Source of the DNA: Ruegeria arenilitoris
GTDB lineage: Bacteria > Pseudomonadota > Alphaproteobacteria > Rhodobacterales > Rhodobacteraceae
DNA: 64,000 bases
Reading direction: 5' to 3' (one strand)
Assembly: GCF_042675705.1 (NCBI RefSeq)
Contig: NZ_JBHTJJ010000001.1
Made by a program: the position numbers and the translations under genes. Below the pieces are notes generated by a model. The model had not been told where the DNA came from. It worked only from the letters and a program-made list of their open reading frames with translations, and did no database searches. This document shows positions 44,153-53,251 of this stretch, in pieces. The number at the start of each line of letters is the position of its first letter. Positions within the stretch are counted from its first letter, which is position 1.

Positions 44153-45969
44153 CCCTCCAGGGCCTCCAACTCGTCGATCATCCCCGAGATCATCGACAGA
44201 CCCTTATCCCAGAATTTCGGGTCGCTGGCATCCAGCCCGAACGGGGCCAGCAGCTCTTTGTGGTGCTTGGAACCGCCCGCGCGGAGCATCTCGAAGTACT
44301 TTTCCTCGAACCCGTCCGCGCCGCTTTCATAGACCGAGTACAGCGCGTTCACCAACCCATCGCCGAAGGCATAGGCATAGACATAGAAGGGCGAGTGAAC
44401 AAAGTGCGGGATATAGGCCCAGAAGGTCTCGTACCCGTCCATGAACTCAAACGCCGGGCCAAGGCTTTCGGCCTGAACGCTCATCCACAGGGCGTTGATG
44501 TCGTCCGGCGTCAGTTCGCCTTCGCGGCGGGCGGCATGCAGCTTGCATTCAAAGTCGTAGAAGGCGATCTGGCGGATCACCGTGTTGATCATGTCCTCGA
44601 CCTTGCCGGCCAGCAGAACCTTGCGCTGCTCGGGCGTTTCGGCCTGATCCAGCATCTTGCGGAAGGTCAGCATCTCGCCGAAGACGCTGGCGGTTTCGGC
44701 CAGCGTCAGGGGGGTCGAGGACAGCATCTCGCCTTGATCGGCGGCCAGCACCTGATGCACCCCGTGGCCCAACTCATGCGCAAGCGTCATCACGTCGCGC
44801 GGTTTGCCCAGATAGTTGAGCATCACATAGGGGTGCACATCGGTCACGGTGGGGTGCGCGAAGGCACCCGGGGCCTTGCCCGGTTTCACTGCCGCGTCGA
44901 TCCAGCCTTTCGAAAAGAACGGCGCTGCGATGTCGGCCATGCGGGGATCGAATGCGGCATAAGCCTCCATCACCGTCTTCTCGGCGTCTTCCCACGACAC
45001 GGTGCGGGTGTCTTCCATCGGCAGCGGCGCGTTGCGGTCCCAGACCTGCATCACATCCAGCCCCAGCCATTTGCGCTTGAGCTCGTAATAGCGGTGGCTG
45101 AGCTTGGGGTAGGCGGCCACCACCGCCTCGCGCAGGGCTTCGACCACCTCGGGTTCGACATCGTTCGCTAGGTGCCGCGCGGTCTGCGGGGTCGGCATCT
45201 TGCGCCAGCGGTCGATGATTTCCTTTTCCTTGGCCTGCGTGTTGTGCACGCGGGCAAAGGTTTTGACGTTGTCTTGGAACACGCGGGCAAGTTCGCGGGC
45301 CGCGGCCTCGCGCTTGGACCTGTCCTGTTCGGTCAGCAGGTTCAGGGTGCCCTCGATGTTCAGCTCTTCGCCATCCACGGTAAAGGTCAGCCCGGCGATG
45401 GTTTCGTCGAACAGCCGTTCCCACGCGTCGCCGACCACCCCCAGATCATGCAGGAATTTCTCCAGTTCGTCCGACAGTTGATAGGGCTTCATCGCGCGGA
45501 TGCGGCGGAAGACGGGCTCGTAGCGTGCCAGGTCCGCGTTGGCCTTGAAATGGGCGGCCAGCACGTCATCGTCAATGCGGTTGATCTCGAGCGTGAAGAA
45601 CACCAGCGGCGTGGTGAACAACGTGACCTTTTCCTGCATGTCCGACAGGAACTTGGCGCGCTCGGCATCCGTGGTCAGCTGGTAATAGCGCAGCCCGGCA
45701 AAGGACATGATGCGCCCGGCGACGGCGTTGATCTTTTCGTTGCGCTGGACACAGGTCAGCAGCCCCTGCGCGTCAAGATCAGCCAGCTTGCCGTCGTAAT
45801 CGGCGGCAAAAGCCGCGCATTCCTGCTCCAGCCACTCAAGATCTCGGGTCAGTTCCGGCGCGTCCTGTCCCTTGTACAGATCGTCCAGGTTCCATTCCGG
45901 CAGGTTGCCAAGGTTGTCGGCGCCGCCACCGGCATTTGCGTCTCGGACGGGTAAGGAAAGCTCGTGCAT
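44149..45969 (-). CDS. pepF: Oligoendopeptidase F (M3 family)
   Basis: A protein of 606 residues that cleaves oligopeptides in the cytoplasm. The zinc-site motif HELGH is present (TLAHELGHGVHQVL), followed by the third ligand region LAETASVFGEML. The ATG at 45969 has GAGGT just upstream; a ten-residue in-frame extension is not needed. It belongs to a leftward operon after the SCP2 and alpha/beta-hydrolase genes. Confidence 0.95.
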   Translation of the reverse strand: MHELSLPVRDANAGGGADNLGNLPEWNLDDLYKGQDAPELTRDLEWLEQECAAFAADYDGKLADLDAQGLLTCVQRNEKINAVAGRIMSFAGLRYYQLTTDAERAKFLSDMQEKVTLFTTPLVFFTLEINRIDDDVLAAHFKANADLARYEPVFRRIRAMKPYQLSDELEKFLHDLGVVGDAWERLFDETIAGLTFTVDGEELNIEGTLNLLTEQDRSKREAAARELARVFQDNVKTFARVHNTQAKEKEIIDRWRKMPTPQTARHLANDVEPEVVEALREAVVAAYPKLSHRYYELKRKWLGLDVMQVWDRNAPLPMEDTRTVSWEDAEKTVMEAYAAFDPRMADIAAPFFSKGWIDAAVKPGKAPGAFAHPTVTDVHPYVMLNYLGKPRDVMTLAHELGHGVHQVLAADQGEMLSSTPLTLAETASVFGEMLTFRKMLDQAETPEQRKVLLAGKVEDMINTVIRQIAFYDFECKLHAARREGELTPDDINALWMSVQAESLGPAFEFMDGYETFWAYIPHFVHSPFYVYAYAFGDGLVNALYSVYESGADGFEEKYFEMLRAGGSKHHKELLAPFGLDASDPKFWDKGLSMISGMIDELEALEG

Positions 45970-46039
45970 GGAACACCTCGATTGTCTGCGTTGGATCACA
46001 TCTAGGCGCAGGGCGCGCGGATCACAAGCAGCCGAGGTG

Positions 46040-47017
46040 TCAGCGCGTCATCGCAAGTTCGGGTGTCTGCCCGTTGGCGGCGGCCGAGAAATGCGCGGCC
46101 ATCTCCTCGAACACGGGGTCGCGGACCTCGGGTGGTTCCATCATCACCTCGTGTTCGCCGCCGGGGATCTCGACCAACCGGCCGCTGGGCCAGTTCGCCA
46201 TGCGCGCCCGGATCGCCTTGCGGTCCACGATCTGCTCGTGGCTGCCAAGATAGGTCAGACAAGGAATGTCGGGCGCGGTCTGCGCCATCAGCCAGGCGCA
46301 CTCGTCCAGTGCCTCGCGTAGCCAGATGGTCGACGGCGCGCCCAGGGCCAGTTCGGGATGCGCGGTCAACTGATCCTGCATCATCCGGTACATTCCGGGG
46401 TCACGTGTCAGCGCGTTGCCCTCGAAAGGCTGGATCAGAACATAGCTTTCCAGTGACGTGGTCGGGGGCGTCTTTTCGCCCAGCCCGATCCGCGGGCCCC
46501 AATAGGCGGTCAGACGGCTGAGAGGTTTCATGAGTGGGGTGAAGAAAATGCCCCACATCGGGCCGGTGAAGGAACAAGAGGCAAACAGGCCGGTTTCCAG
46601 AACAGCGCGCATCCCGATCGCGCCGCCCATCGAATGGCCGATTACGTGCCAGGGTTTCGGCAGGCCAAGCTGCTCGGCCAGTTTCAGCGTTTCGCGCACG
46701 TCCTGCTGATAGTCGGTAAACTTGTCCACATGGCCAACGCGCGGATCTTCAAGCAACCTGTCAGCCAGACCCTGTCCGCGCCAATCCACGGCCAGTACAG
46801 CAAAGCCGCGTTGTACGAACTCACCCGCTGCATTGCCATATTTTTCAATATATTCCGTGCGGCCGGGAAAGATCATCACCGTCCCGGTCGCCTCACCTTC
46901 GGGGCGCCAATGGCCCACGCGAATGCGTGTGCCGTCGCTTGTGGTCAACCAATGCGCGGCGCCGCCGGCGGGACCGCCGGCCACATCTTCAAAGAAAGGG
47001 GCCGGCGACAGATCCAT
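46040..47017 (-). CDS. Alpha/beta-hydrolase (lysophospholipase-like)
   Basis: A protein of 325 residues. The nucleophile motif is VIGHSMGGAIGMRAVL, the oxyanion region VMIFPGRTEYIEKYG and AVDWRGQGLADRL match the monoglyceride-lipase/PldB group, and the C-terminal histidine is in IPGGEHEVMME. The substrate is probably a lipid or short ester. Its start overlaps the stop of the SCP2 gene by one base, suggesting a coupled role with a lipid-binding protein. Confidence 0.9.
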   Translation of the reverse strand: MDLSPAPFFEDVAGGPAGGAAHWLTTSDGTRIRVGHWRPEGEATGTVMIFPGRTEYIEKYGNAAGEFVQRGFAVLAVDWRGQGLADRLLEDPRVGHVDKFTDYQQDVRETLKLAEQLGLPKPWHVIGHSMGGAIGMRAVLETGLFASCSFTGPMWGIFFTPLMKPLSRLTAYWGPRIGLGEKTPPTTSLESYVLIQPFEGNALTRDPGMYRMMQDQLTAHPELALGAPSTIWLREALDECAWLMAQTAPDIPCLTYLGSHEQIVDRKAIRARMANWPSGRLVEIPGGEHEVMMEPPEVRDPVFEEMAAHFSAAANGQTPELAMTR

Positions 47018-47307
47018 CAGGCCAGCACCGAGGCAAGCTTCATGGCAACACCCATGTCGCCGTCGACGCTCAGCTTGCCGGCCATGAACGCGCCCGTGGG
47101 GTTCAGCTCGCCGCTGAGGATTTGCTCGAACGTTTCCGCGTCGGCGCTCAGGGTGACTTCGGCGTCCTCGTCGCTGACCCGCGCACCGTTTTCATCCAAC
47201 ACGATCGAGCCGAGGTCGGCGATGGCGAATTTTGCCGACGAATCGAAATCGCCACCCGACAGTTTTTCGTTCAGCGCGGCTGCCGCTTTTTCAAGAGTGT
47301 CGCTCAT
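47017..47307 (-). CDS. SCP2 sterol-binding domain protein
   Basis: A protein of 96 residues starting MSDTLEKAAAALNEKL. The fold of sterol-carrier protein 2 is recognised by FAIADLGSIVLDENGARVS, and the C-terminal GELNPTGAFMAGKLSVDGDMGVAMKLASVL. Such domains bind lipids or fatty-acyl chains. GAGGAAG precedes the ATG at 47307. It is the first gene of the operon leading to pepF. Confidence 0.92.
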   Translation of the reverse strand: MSDTLEKAAAALNEKLSGGDFDSSAKFAIADLGSIVLDENGARVSDEDAEVTLSADAETFEQILSGELNPTGAFMAGKLSVDGDMGVAMKLASVLA

Positions 47308-47375
47308 GGTCTTCCTCATTTGTTAGTGCGCCGTGAATGGACATCCGCGGTCGCAACGCTACACTGATCATTGTT

Positions 47376-47945
47376 ATGAGCATTGCAATCAACAATCTCA
47401 AAGGTACCGTTGCGGCATTTGCCCTCCTAGTCATGTATTCCACCACTGGGATTGCGCAACAGGCCGATTTGCGGGACGAAGCCGAGCTTCTGCGGCAGCT
47501 TGCCGAAGCGTCTCCCGAGCAGGCAGCCGGTCTGGATCGGCAACTGCAGTCGCTGTGGTCACAATCCGGGTCTGCCTCGGCTGATCTGCTGCTTGAACGC
47601 GGACGCGAAGCACTTGACGAGGGCAATGTCGAAGCCGCATTGGACCATCTGACGGCACTGACGGACCATGCACCTGATTTCGCAGAAGGTTGGCATGTGC
47701 GCGCCTCTGTGTTTTTTGGGCTGGAGCGGTTCGGCATGGCGGCCGCCGATCTTGAACACGCGCTTGCGTTGAACCCGAACAATTACGAAGCTATCTACGG
47801 GCTTGGCCTGATCTTTGAGGTGCTGGGTCAGCCCGAACAGGCCTATGACGCCTATTCCCGCGCGCTGGCTATACATCCCCATCACGAAGAAGTAACCAAT
47901 GCCGTGAATCGGCTGAAACCGCAGATCGCGGGCAAGGCGCTTTAA
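47376..47945 (+). CDS. TPR-repeat protein, probably periplasmic
   Basis: About 189 residues from the ATG at 47376, with an N-terminal hydrophobic signal (LKGTVAAFALLVMYSTTGIA, likely cut before QQADL). A longer in-frame start at 47337 is possible; neither has a clear ribosome-binding site. The rest consists of TPR-like units: LLERGREALDEGNVEAALDHL, ASVFFGLERFGMAAADLEHAL and GLIFEVLGQPEQAYDAYSRAL (read in pieces). It probably holds a partner protein. The helicase gene follows on the same strand. Confidence 0.85.
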   Translation: MSIAINNLKGTVAAFALLVMYSTTGIAQQADLRDEAELLRQLAEASPEQAAGLDRQLQSLWSQSGSASADLLLERGREALDEGNVEAALDHLTALTDHAPDFAEGWHVRASVFFGLERFGMAAADLEHALALNPNNYEAIYGLGLIFEVLGQPEQAYDAYSRALAIHPHHEEVTNAVNRLKPQIAGKAL

Positions 47946-47965
47946 GGTCCGGGCAGGGGGCAAAG

Positions 47966-50788
47966 GTGAACGGGGCATCCCGAATCGTGGCCGTACTTGG
48001 CCCGACCAACACAGGCAAAACCCACTATGCCATCGAACGCATGCTGGGGCACCGGACCGGTGTCATCGGCCTGCCGCTGCGGCTGCTTGCGCGCGAGGTC
48101 TATGACAAGATCGTCGCCATCCGTGGCCCCTCGGTGGTGGCTCTGGTAACGGGCGAGGAACGCATCGTTCCGCCGCGCACGCAATACTGGGTCTGCACGG
48201 TCGAGGCGATGCCCGAGGGAATGGGCACCGACTTCGTAGCCATCGACGAAATCCAGCTGTGCGCCGACCCCGAGCGCGGTCATGTCTTTACCGACCGGCT
48301 GCTGCGGATGCGCGGCACGCACGAGACGCTGTTTCTGGGTGCCGACACGATGCGCGGCCCGATCGCGGCGCTGGTGCCGCAGGCGCAGTTCGCTCGGCGC
48401 GAGCGGATGTCGCAACTGGTCTACACCGGATCAAAGAAGATCAGCCGCATGCCCCCGCGCAGCGCGATCGTCGGGTTCTCGGTCGAGAACGTCTATGCCA
48501 TTGCCGAGCTTCTGCGGCGGCAAAAGGGTGGGGCGGCCGTGGTCATGGGTGCGCTCAGCCCGCGCACGCGGAATGCGCAGGTCGAGCTGTACCAGAATGG
48601 CGAGGTCGACTATCTGGTGGCCACCGATGCCATCGGCATGGGGCTGAACCTGGATGTGAACCACGTCGCGTTTTCGTCCCTGTCCAAATTCGATGGCCGG
48701 CGTATGCGGCCGCTGGCCCCGAACGAACTGGCCCAGATCGCCGGACGCGCCGGGCGCGGCATGTCGGATGGCACCTTCGGCGTGACCGGTGAAGCATCGC
48801 CGCTGGACGAAGGCGTGGCGCAGGCCATCATGGACAGCCGGTTCACGCCGATGAAAAAGCTGAACTGGCGGAATGCCGCCTTGCGGTTCGGCTCGGTCGA
48901 TGCGCTGATCGACTCGCTCGAGGCCAGCCCGGACAACGAGCATTTGGTCAAAGCCCGGCCCGCCGACGACCTGAACGCGCTGAAGTCGCTGGCCCAGGTG
49001 CCCGAGGTTGCGGCCCGTGCAAGCGATGGTCCGTCGATCCGCCTGTTGTGGGATGTTTGCCGAATCCCCGATTTTCGGGGCATCAGCCATTCGGAGCATG
49101 CCAGCCTGCTCGAATCGATCTTCGGACATCTGCACGAACGCGGCACGATCCCCGAGGATTTTCTGGCGCGCCAGATCCGCCGGATCGACAGAACCGACGG
49201 CGATATTGATGCACTGTCCAAAAGGTTGGCATATATTCGCACGTGGACATATGTTGCGCAACGAAACGGCTGGGTGCGCGACGAATCCCATTGGCGCGCG
49301 GAAACCCGCGCTGTAGAAGACAGGGTGTCAGACGCTTTGCATGAACGTCTGACGCAAAGATTTGTGGACCGGCGTACATCTGTTCTGCTGCGCCGGCTCA
49401 AACAGAAGGAGGCCCTTTTGGCCGAAGTGAATGACAAGGGTGAAGTGACCGTCGAAGGCGAATTCGTCGGTCGTTTGGAAGGGTTCCGGTTCATCCCGGA
49501 CAAAAGCGCGCAGGGAACCGAGGCGAAAGCGCTCAAATCGGCCTCACTGCAAGCACTCGCGCCGCAATTCCATCTGCGTGCCGATCGCTTCTACAATGCG
49601 CCCGATACCGAAATTGATTTTACCGATCAGGGTGGCCTGATGTGGGGCGAATATGCCGTCGGCAAGCTGGTTGCCGGGGCCGAACCTCTCAAACCGATGG
49701 TCGAAGTGTTCGTGGACGAGGCCGCAGGGCCTGAGGTCGAGCAGAAGGTGCAGCGCCGCCTGCAACACTTCATCGACCGCAAGATCGCGGCGCTGTTCGA
49801 GCCTCTGCTGAACCTGTCGCGCGACGAAGAATTGACCGGGCTGGCCAAGGGATTTGCCTTCCGCATGGTCGAGGCGTTGGGCATCCTGCCGCGCGCCGGA
49901 GTCGCACAAGAGGTCAAGGACCTGGACCAGGACGCCCGTGGCGCGCTGCGCAAGCATGGCATCCGGTTCGGCCAGTTCACCATTTTCATGCCGCTGTTGC
50001 TGAAACCTGCTCCGACGCGCCTGCGTCTGGTGTTGTGGGCCCTGGCAAATGGACTTCAGGAGTTTCCCGAAGCGCCGCCGCCGGGCTTGGTGACGGTGCC
50101 CGTCGCCAAGGGCGCGCCCGAGGGCTATGACACCATGTGCGGCTACCGCAACGCGGGCGAGCGTTCGATCCGTATCGACATGTTGGAGCGTCTGGCCGAC
50201 ATGCTGCGCGCCGAAGACAGCCGGGGCGGTTTCGAAGCCAAGGCGGACATGTTGTCGATCACCGGCATGACGCTGGAACAGTTCGCCGACCTGATGCAGG
50301 GGCTGGGCTACAAGGCTGAGCGTGGTGAACGGACCAAGATCAAACCGGCTCAGCCGACGGAGCAACCACCGGCGGCAACCGCCGAAGCACAGGCCGAGAC
50401 CGCCGAAGCTCCGGCAGAGACCGCCGAAGCAGAGGCACAGTCGGATGTGGCCGTCGCTGCCGAGGCGCCAGCCGAGGCCACCGAAAGCACCGAGGCTGAA
50501 ACCGAGGTCACGGCCGCAGACCCGGCATCGGACGAACCCGAAGTCGAGGTGTTCTACACCTTTACCTGGGGCCGTCAGGTCAACCGGGGGCCACGTGGTG
50601 ACCAACGGCAGGGTCGGGGCAAACCGGGCGGAAAGCCTCGGGATGGTCGCGGCAAGCCGCAGGGCAAGAAAGGTGGCAAGCCGCAAGGGGCCAAGACCTT
50701 CTCGTCCCGGCCGCCAAAAAAGGAAAAGGCGATTGATCCGGATAACCCGTTTGCCGCTGCGCTGATGGGTCTGAAGGACGGCAACTGA
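47966..50788 (+). CDS. SUV3-like ATP-dependent helicase
   Basis: A protein of 940 residues with Walker A GPTNTGKT (12-19), the DEIQ box (94-97) rather than DEAD/DEAH, and the C-terminal helicase motif QIAGRAGRG. This is the pattern of the mitochondrial SUV3 helicase family, which unwinds RNA. A long alanine/glutamate/threonine stretch (AETAEAPAETAEAEA) and a glycine/lysine/arginine-rich tail (RQGRGKPGGKPRDGRGKP) follow, likely binding RNA. The start is a GTG with GGGGG upstream. The next gene, an S4 RNA-binding protein, is 6 bases downstream, supporting an RNA role. Confidence 0.92.
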   Translation: MNGASRIVAVLGPTNTGKTHYAIERMLGHRTGVIGLPLRLLAREVYDKIVAIRGPSVVALVTGEERIVPPRTQYWVCTVEAMPEGMGTDFVAIDEIQLCADPERGHVFTDRLLRMRGTHETLFLGADTMRGPIAALVPQAQFARRERMSQLVYTGSKKISRMPPRSAIVGFSVENVYAIAELLRRQKGGAAVVMGALSPRTRNAQVELYQNGEVDYLVATDAIGMGLNLDVNHVAFSSLSKFDGRRMRPLAPNELAQIAGRAGRGMSDGTFGVTGEASPLDEGVAQAIMDSRFTPMKKLNWRNAALRFGSVDALIDSLEASPDNEHLVKARPADDLNALKSLAQVPEVAARASDGPSIRLLWDVCRIPDFRGISHSEHASLLESIFGHLHERGTIPEDFLARQIRRIDRTDGDIDALSKRLAYIRTWTYVAQRNGWVRDESHWRAETRAVEDRVSDALHERLTQRFVDRRTSVLLRRLKQKEALLAEVNDKGEVTVEGEFVGRLEGFRFIPDKSAQGTEAKALKSASLQALAPQFHLRADRFYNAPDTEIDFTDQGGLMWGEYAVGKLVAGAEPLKPMVEVFVDEAAGPEVEQKVQRRLQHFIDRKIAALFEPLLNLSRDEELTGLAKGFAFRMVEALGILPRAGVAQEVKDLDQDARGALRKHGIRFGQFTIFMPLLLKPAPTRLRLVLWALANGLQEFPEAPPPGLVTVPVAKGAPEGYDTMCGYRNAGERSIRIDMLERLADMLRAEDSRGGFEAKADMLSITGMTLEQFADLMQGLGYKAERGERTKIKPAQPTEQPPAATAEAQAETAEAPAETAEAEAQSDVAVAAEAPAEATESTEAETEVTAADPASDEPEVEVFYTFTWGRQVNRGPRGDQRQGRGKPGGKPRDGRGKPQGKKGGKPQGAKTFSSRPPKKEKAIDPDNPFAAALMGLKDGN

Positions 50789-50794
50789 TCGCTG

Positions 50795-51166
50795 ATGGCC
50801 GACGCACCGGCCAAGCTGCGGATCGACAAGTGGCTGTGGCATGCGCGGTTTTTCAAGACCCGCAGCCTGGCCGCCAAACAGGTCAGCGGCGGGCATGTGC
50901 GCATCAACGGTGACCGGGCCCAGAAGCCGGCGCAAACCGTCGGGCCCGGTGACGTCCTGACATTCGCTCAGGGGTGCGTTATTCGCGTTGTTCAGGTCGA
51001 AATCCTGGGCGCGCGACGCGGCCCGGCGACCGAGGCGCGGACGCTGTATACGGATTTGACCGAAGAGAAGGATAATCCGCCGCAAAATCCGGGTTTCGAA
51101 GGAAAAGGTCGTCCGACCAAGAAGGATCGGCGCGCGCTTGATCTTTCTCGCACCCCCAAGGGCTGA
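50795..51166 (+). CDS. RNA-binding S4 domain protein (Hsp15-like)
   Basis: A protein of 123 residues. The S4 domain spans about residues 8-60 (LRIDKWLWHARFFKTRS, GHVRINGDRAQKPAQTVGPGD). The tail is basic (KGRPTKKDRRALDL). Hsp15 homologues bind stalled 50S subunits carrying nascent peptide. It lies directly after the SUV3-like helicase, which suggests a shared role in RNA handling. Confidence 0.92.
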   Translation: MADAPAKLRIDKWLWHARFFKTRSLAAKQVSGGHVRINGDRAQKPAQTVGPGDVLTFAQGCVIRVVQVEILGARRGPATEARTLYTDLTEEKDNPPQNPGFEGKGRPTKKDRRALDLSRTPKG

Positions 51167-51232
51167 TCTTCTCTTGAAGATGGGGGCAGACTGAATTAGC
51201 TAGTCGGCCAAACCTCTGACGGGAATTGGACC

Positions 51233-51571
51233 ATGACCTACGTTGTCACCGAGAACTGTATCGCCTGCAAGTACACCGACTGCGTCGAGGTATGCCCGGT
51301 GGATTGCTTCTATGAAGGTGAAAATACCCTGGTCATCCATCCGGATGAATGCATCGACTGCGGCGTGTGCGAGCCGGAATGCCCGGCGGACGCCATTCGC
51401 CCGGATACCGAGCCGGGGATGGAGCAGTGGGTCGAATTCAACCGCAAATACGCCGAACAATGGCCGGTTATCGTAACCAAGAAAGACCCGCTTCCGGGCG
51501 CCGAGGAGCGCGACGGTGAAGAGGGCAAGATGGAGAAATACTTCTCCGAGGCACCGGGCGAGGGCGGCTGA
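51233..51571 (+). CDS. fdxA: Seven-iron ferredoxin FdxA
   Basis: A protein of 112 residues. Cluster cysteines are C9, C17 and C50 for the 3Fe-4S cluster, and C21, C40, C43 and C46 for the 4Fe-4S cluster (ENCIACKYTDCVEVCP and ECIDCGVCEPECP). The acidic C-terminal extension is typical of alphaproteobacterial FdxA. It passes single electrons to reductases. It has its own leader after the S4 gene. Confidence 0.95.
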   Translation: MTYVVTENCIACKYTDCVEVCPVDCFYEGENTLVIHPDECIDCGVCEPECPADAIRPDTEPGMEQWVEFNRKYAEQWPVIVTKKDPLPGAEERDGEEGKMEKYFSEAPGEGG

Positions 51572-51783
51572 GCGATTCGGGTCGCAAAACCCGTAAGACT
51601 GCCGTAAGTTTTTGCCCTAATGCGCTGAAAACCGTCACAAATCCCGAGCCGAAGGCCCCGTCCGCTTTCAGGTGTCTTAATTCTGTGATATACTCTTATG
51701 GCAAATGATGATCGAGATGGGGACGACTCCGTAAGTATGCTCACTTTGGAGTTCTGAGTTTTTGACATGTAATCAGCCTGACA

Positions 51784-51814
51784 GGGGTCGCGGGTGACCC
51801 CGGTTAGGTTTTTT
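51784..51814 (+). promoter_or_regulatory. Hairpin and T-run in the carD leader
   Basis: GGGGTC (51784-51789) pairs with GACCCC (51796-51801), and six T follow at 51809-51814. The tract begins 7 bases after the stem, further than usual, so this may be an attenuator or simply a leader hairpin. It lies about 40 bases before the carD ATG. Confidence 0.35.
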
Positions 51815-51853
51815 GTCGCTTTTTTCCCGCTCTGCAACCAAGGAAACACGTGC

Positions 51854-52363
51854 ATGACAAAGTCGAAGAAGCTTGAGTTCCGTCCGAACGACTATGTTGT
51901 CTACCCTGCACATGGGGTCGGGCAAATTATATCGATTGAAGAACAGGAAGTCGCTGGATACTCGCTCGAGCTGTTCGTCATCTCATTCGAGAAAGACAAG
52001 ATGACCCTGCGGGTGCCGACCAACAAGATCACTGAATCCGGTCTGCGCTCGCTCAGCTCGCCCGATGTGATCAGCCAGGCGATGAAGACGCTGAAGGGCA
52101 AAGCCAAGGTAAAACGTGCGATGTGGTCGCGTCGGGCGCAGGAATACGAACAGAAAATCAACTCGGGTGACCTGATCTCGATCGCCGAGGTGGTGCGTGA
52201 CCTGCACCGCACCGACGACCAGCGCGAGCAGAGCTATTCCGAACGTCAGCTCTATGAAGCCGCGCTTGAGCGTCTGACGCGCGAAGTTGCGGCCGTGTCC
52301 GGTTCGGACGAAATCGCAGCGGCCAAGCAAGTGGACGAAGTCCTGACCTCGCGCGCGGCCTGA
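51854..52363 (+). CDS. carD: CarD family transcriptional regulator
   Basis: A protein of 169 residues. The N-terminal RNA-polymerase-interaction domain (Tudor-like) is clear: NDYVVYPAHGVGQIISIEEQEV and LRVPTNKITESGLRSLSS. The C-terminal part is helical and binds DNA (AMWSRRAQEYEQKINSGD). CarD-like factors stabilise open promoter complexes, especially at ribosomal RNA promoters. A strong terminator follows. Confidence 0.94.
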   Translation: MTKSKKLEFRPNDYVVYPAHGVGQIISIEEQEVAGYSLELFVISFEKDKMTLRVPTNKITESGLRSLSSPDVISQAMKTLKGKAKVKRAMWSRRAQEYEQKINSGDLISIAEVVRDLHRTDDQREQSYSERQLYEAALERLTREVAAVSGSDEIAAAKQVDEVLTSRAA

Positions 52364-52387
52364 TCGGGCTTTGAAGCAACACCAAAG

Positions 52388-52416
52388 GGCCGCTCTGGTT
52401 TCAGAGCGGCCTTTTT
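52388..52416 (+). terminator. Intrinsic terminator of carD
   Basis: GGCCGCTCTG (52388-52397) pairs perfectly with CAGAGCGGCC (52402-52411) around a GTTT loop, followed by five T. Confidence 0.94.
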
Positions 52417-52489
52417 CATGCCCGATCGCTTGGTTCGCGCCGCCTTTCCCGCTAATTTCCCAGTCATTGGAACCGTGTACGGGTCAGTC

Positions 52490-53251
52490 ATGAAGCAGAC
52501 GGTCAAGGCACTCTATATCGGCAGAGGGGCGGTTTCGGTCTGGTTCCGGTACTGTCTGATCCTGTTCGACCTTGCCTCGATCGTGTTTTTCGTGGCGACG
52601 GCGAACATTCCGCACGGCCCCGGATTGATTGCAGTCAGTTGGGCAGTGGGGCTGATCATCCTGCTGGATTTCGCGGCTCGGATGTGGATCGCGAAAGACC
52701 GCAAGAAGCTGCTGTTCAAAATCTACACGCTTGCGGATCTGGTCGTGATCGCCTCGCTGATCCTTGACCCGTTCCTGACCGGCAGCCTTGCGTTCCTGCG
52801 GATTTTGCGCGCGCTGCGACTGATCCATTCCTATCACCTGTTGCATGATCTGCGTCGCGACAGTGAGTTTTTCCGAACCCACGAGGATGCGGTCATCGCG
52901 GCCGTGAACCTGTTGGTGTTCATTTTCGCAACATCCACCGCCGTACTGGTTTTCTATATCCCCCAGGATAGCCAGACCCCGTATATCGATGCGCTGTATT
53001 TCACGATGGCGACACTGACCACGACGGGGTTCGGCGACATCACACTGAACTCTCCGGGCGGCAAGCTGTTTTCCGTCTTCATAATGGTGGTTGGTGTGGC
53101 GCTGTTCGTGCGGCTGGCTCAGGCCATTTTCATGCCGCAGAAAGTACGCCACAAATGTCCCAATTGCGGCCTGTTTCGGCACGACCCGGATGCCGTGCAC
53201 TGCAAGCACTGCGGTGAGACACTGCGGATCAAAACCGGCGGTGTCGGCTAG
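52490..53251 (+). CDS. Potassium-channel-like protein with C-terminal zinc ribbon
   Basis: A protein of 253 residues. The N-terminal half has membrane helices including an S4-like segment with regularly spaced arginines (FLRILRALRLIHSYHLL), then a pore region with the filter TTTGFGD and a final helix (IMVVGVALFVRLAQAIF). This is the ion-transport/voltage-gated channel fold, smaller than usual. The C-terminal tail is a zinc ribbon: CPNCGLFRHDPDAVHCKHCG. I take the ATG at 52490. Its stop codon overlaps that of convergent cobS in CTAG. Confidence 0.88.
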   Translation: MKQTVKALYIGRGAVSVWFRYCLILFDLASIVFFVATANIPHGPGLIAVSWAVGLIILLDFAARMWIAKDRKKLLFKIYTLADLVVIASLILDPFLTGSLAFLRILRALRLIHSYHLLHDLRRDSEFFRTHEDAVIAAVNLLVFIFATSTAVLVFYIPQDSQTPYIDALYFTMATLTTTGFGDITLNSPGGKLFSVFIMVVGVALFVRLAQAIFMPQKVRHKCPNCGLFRHDPDAVHCKHCGETLRIKTGGVG

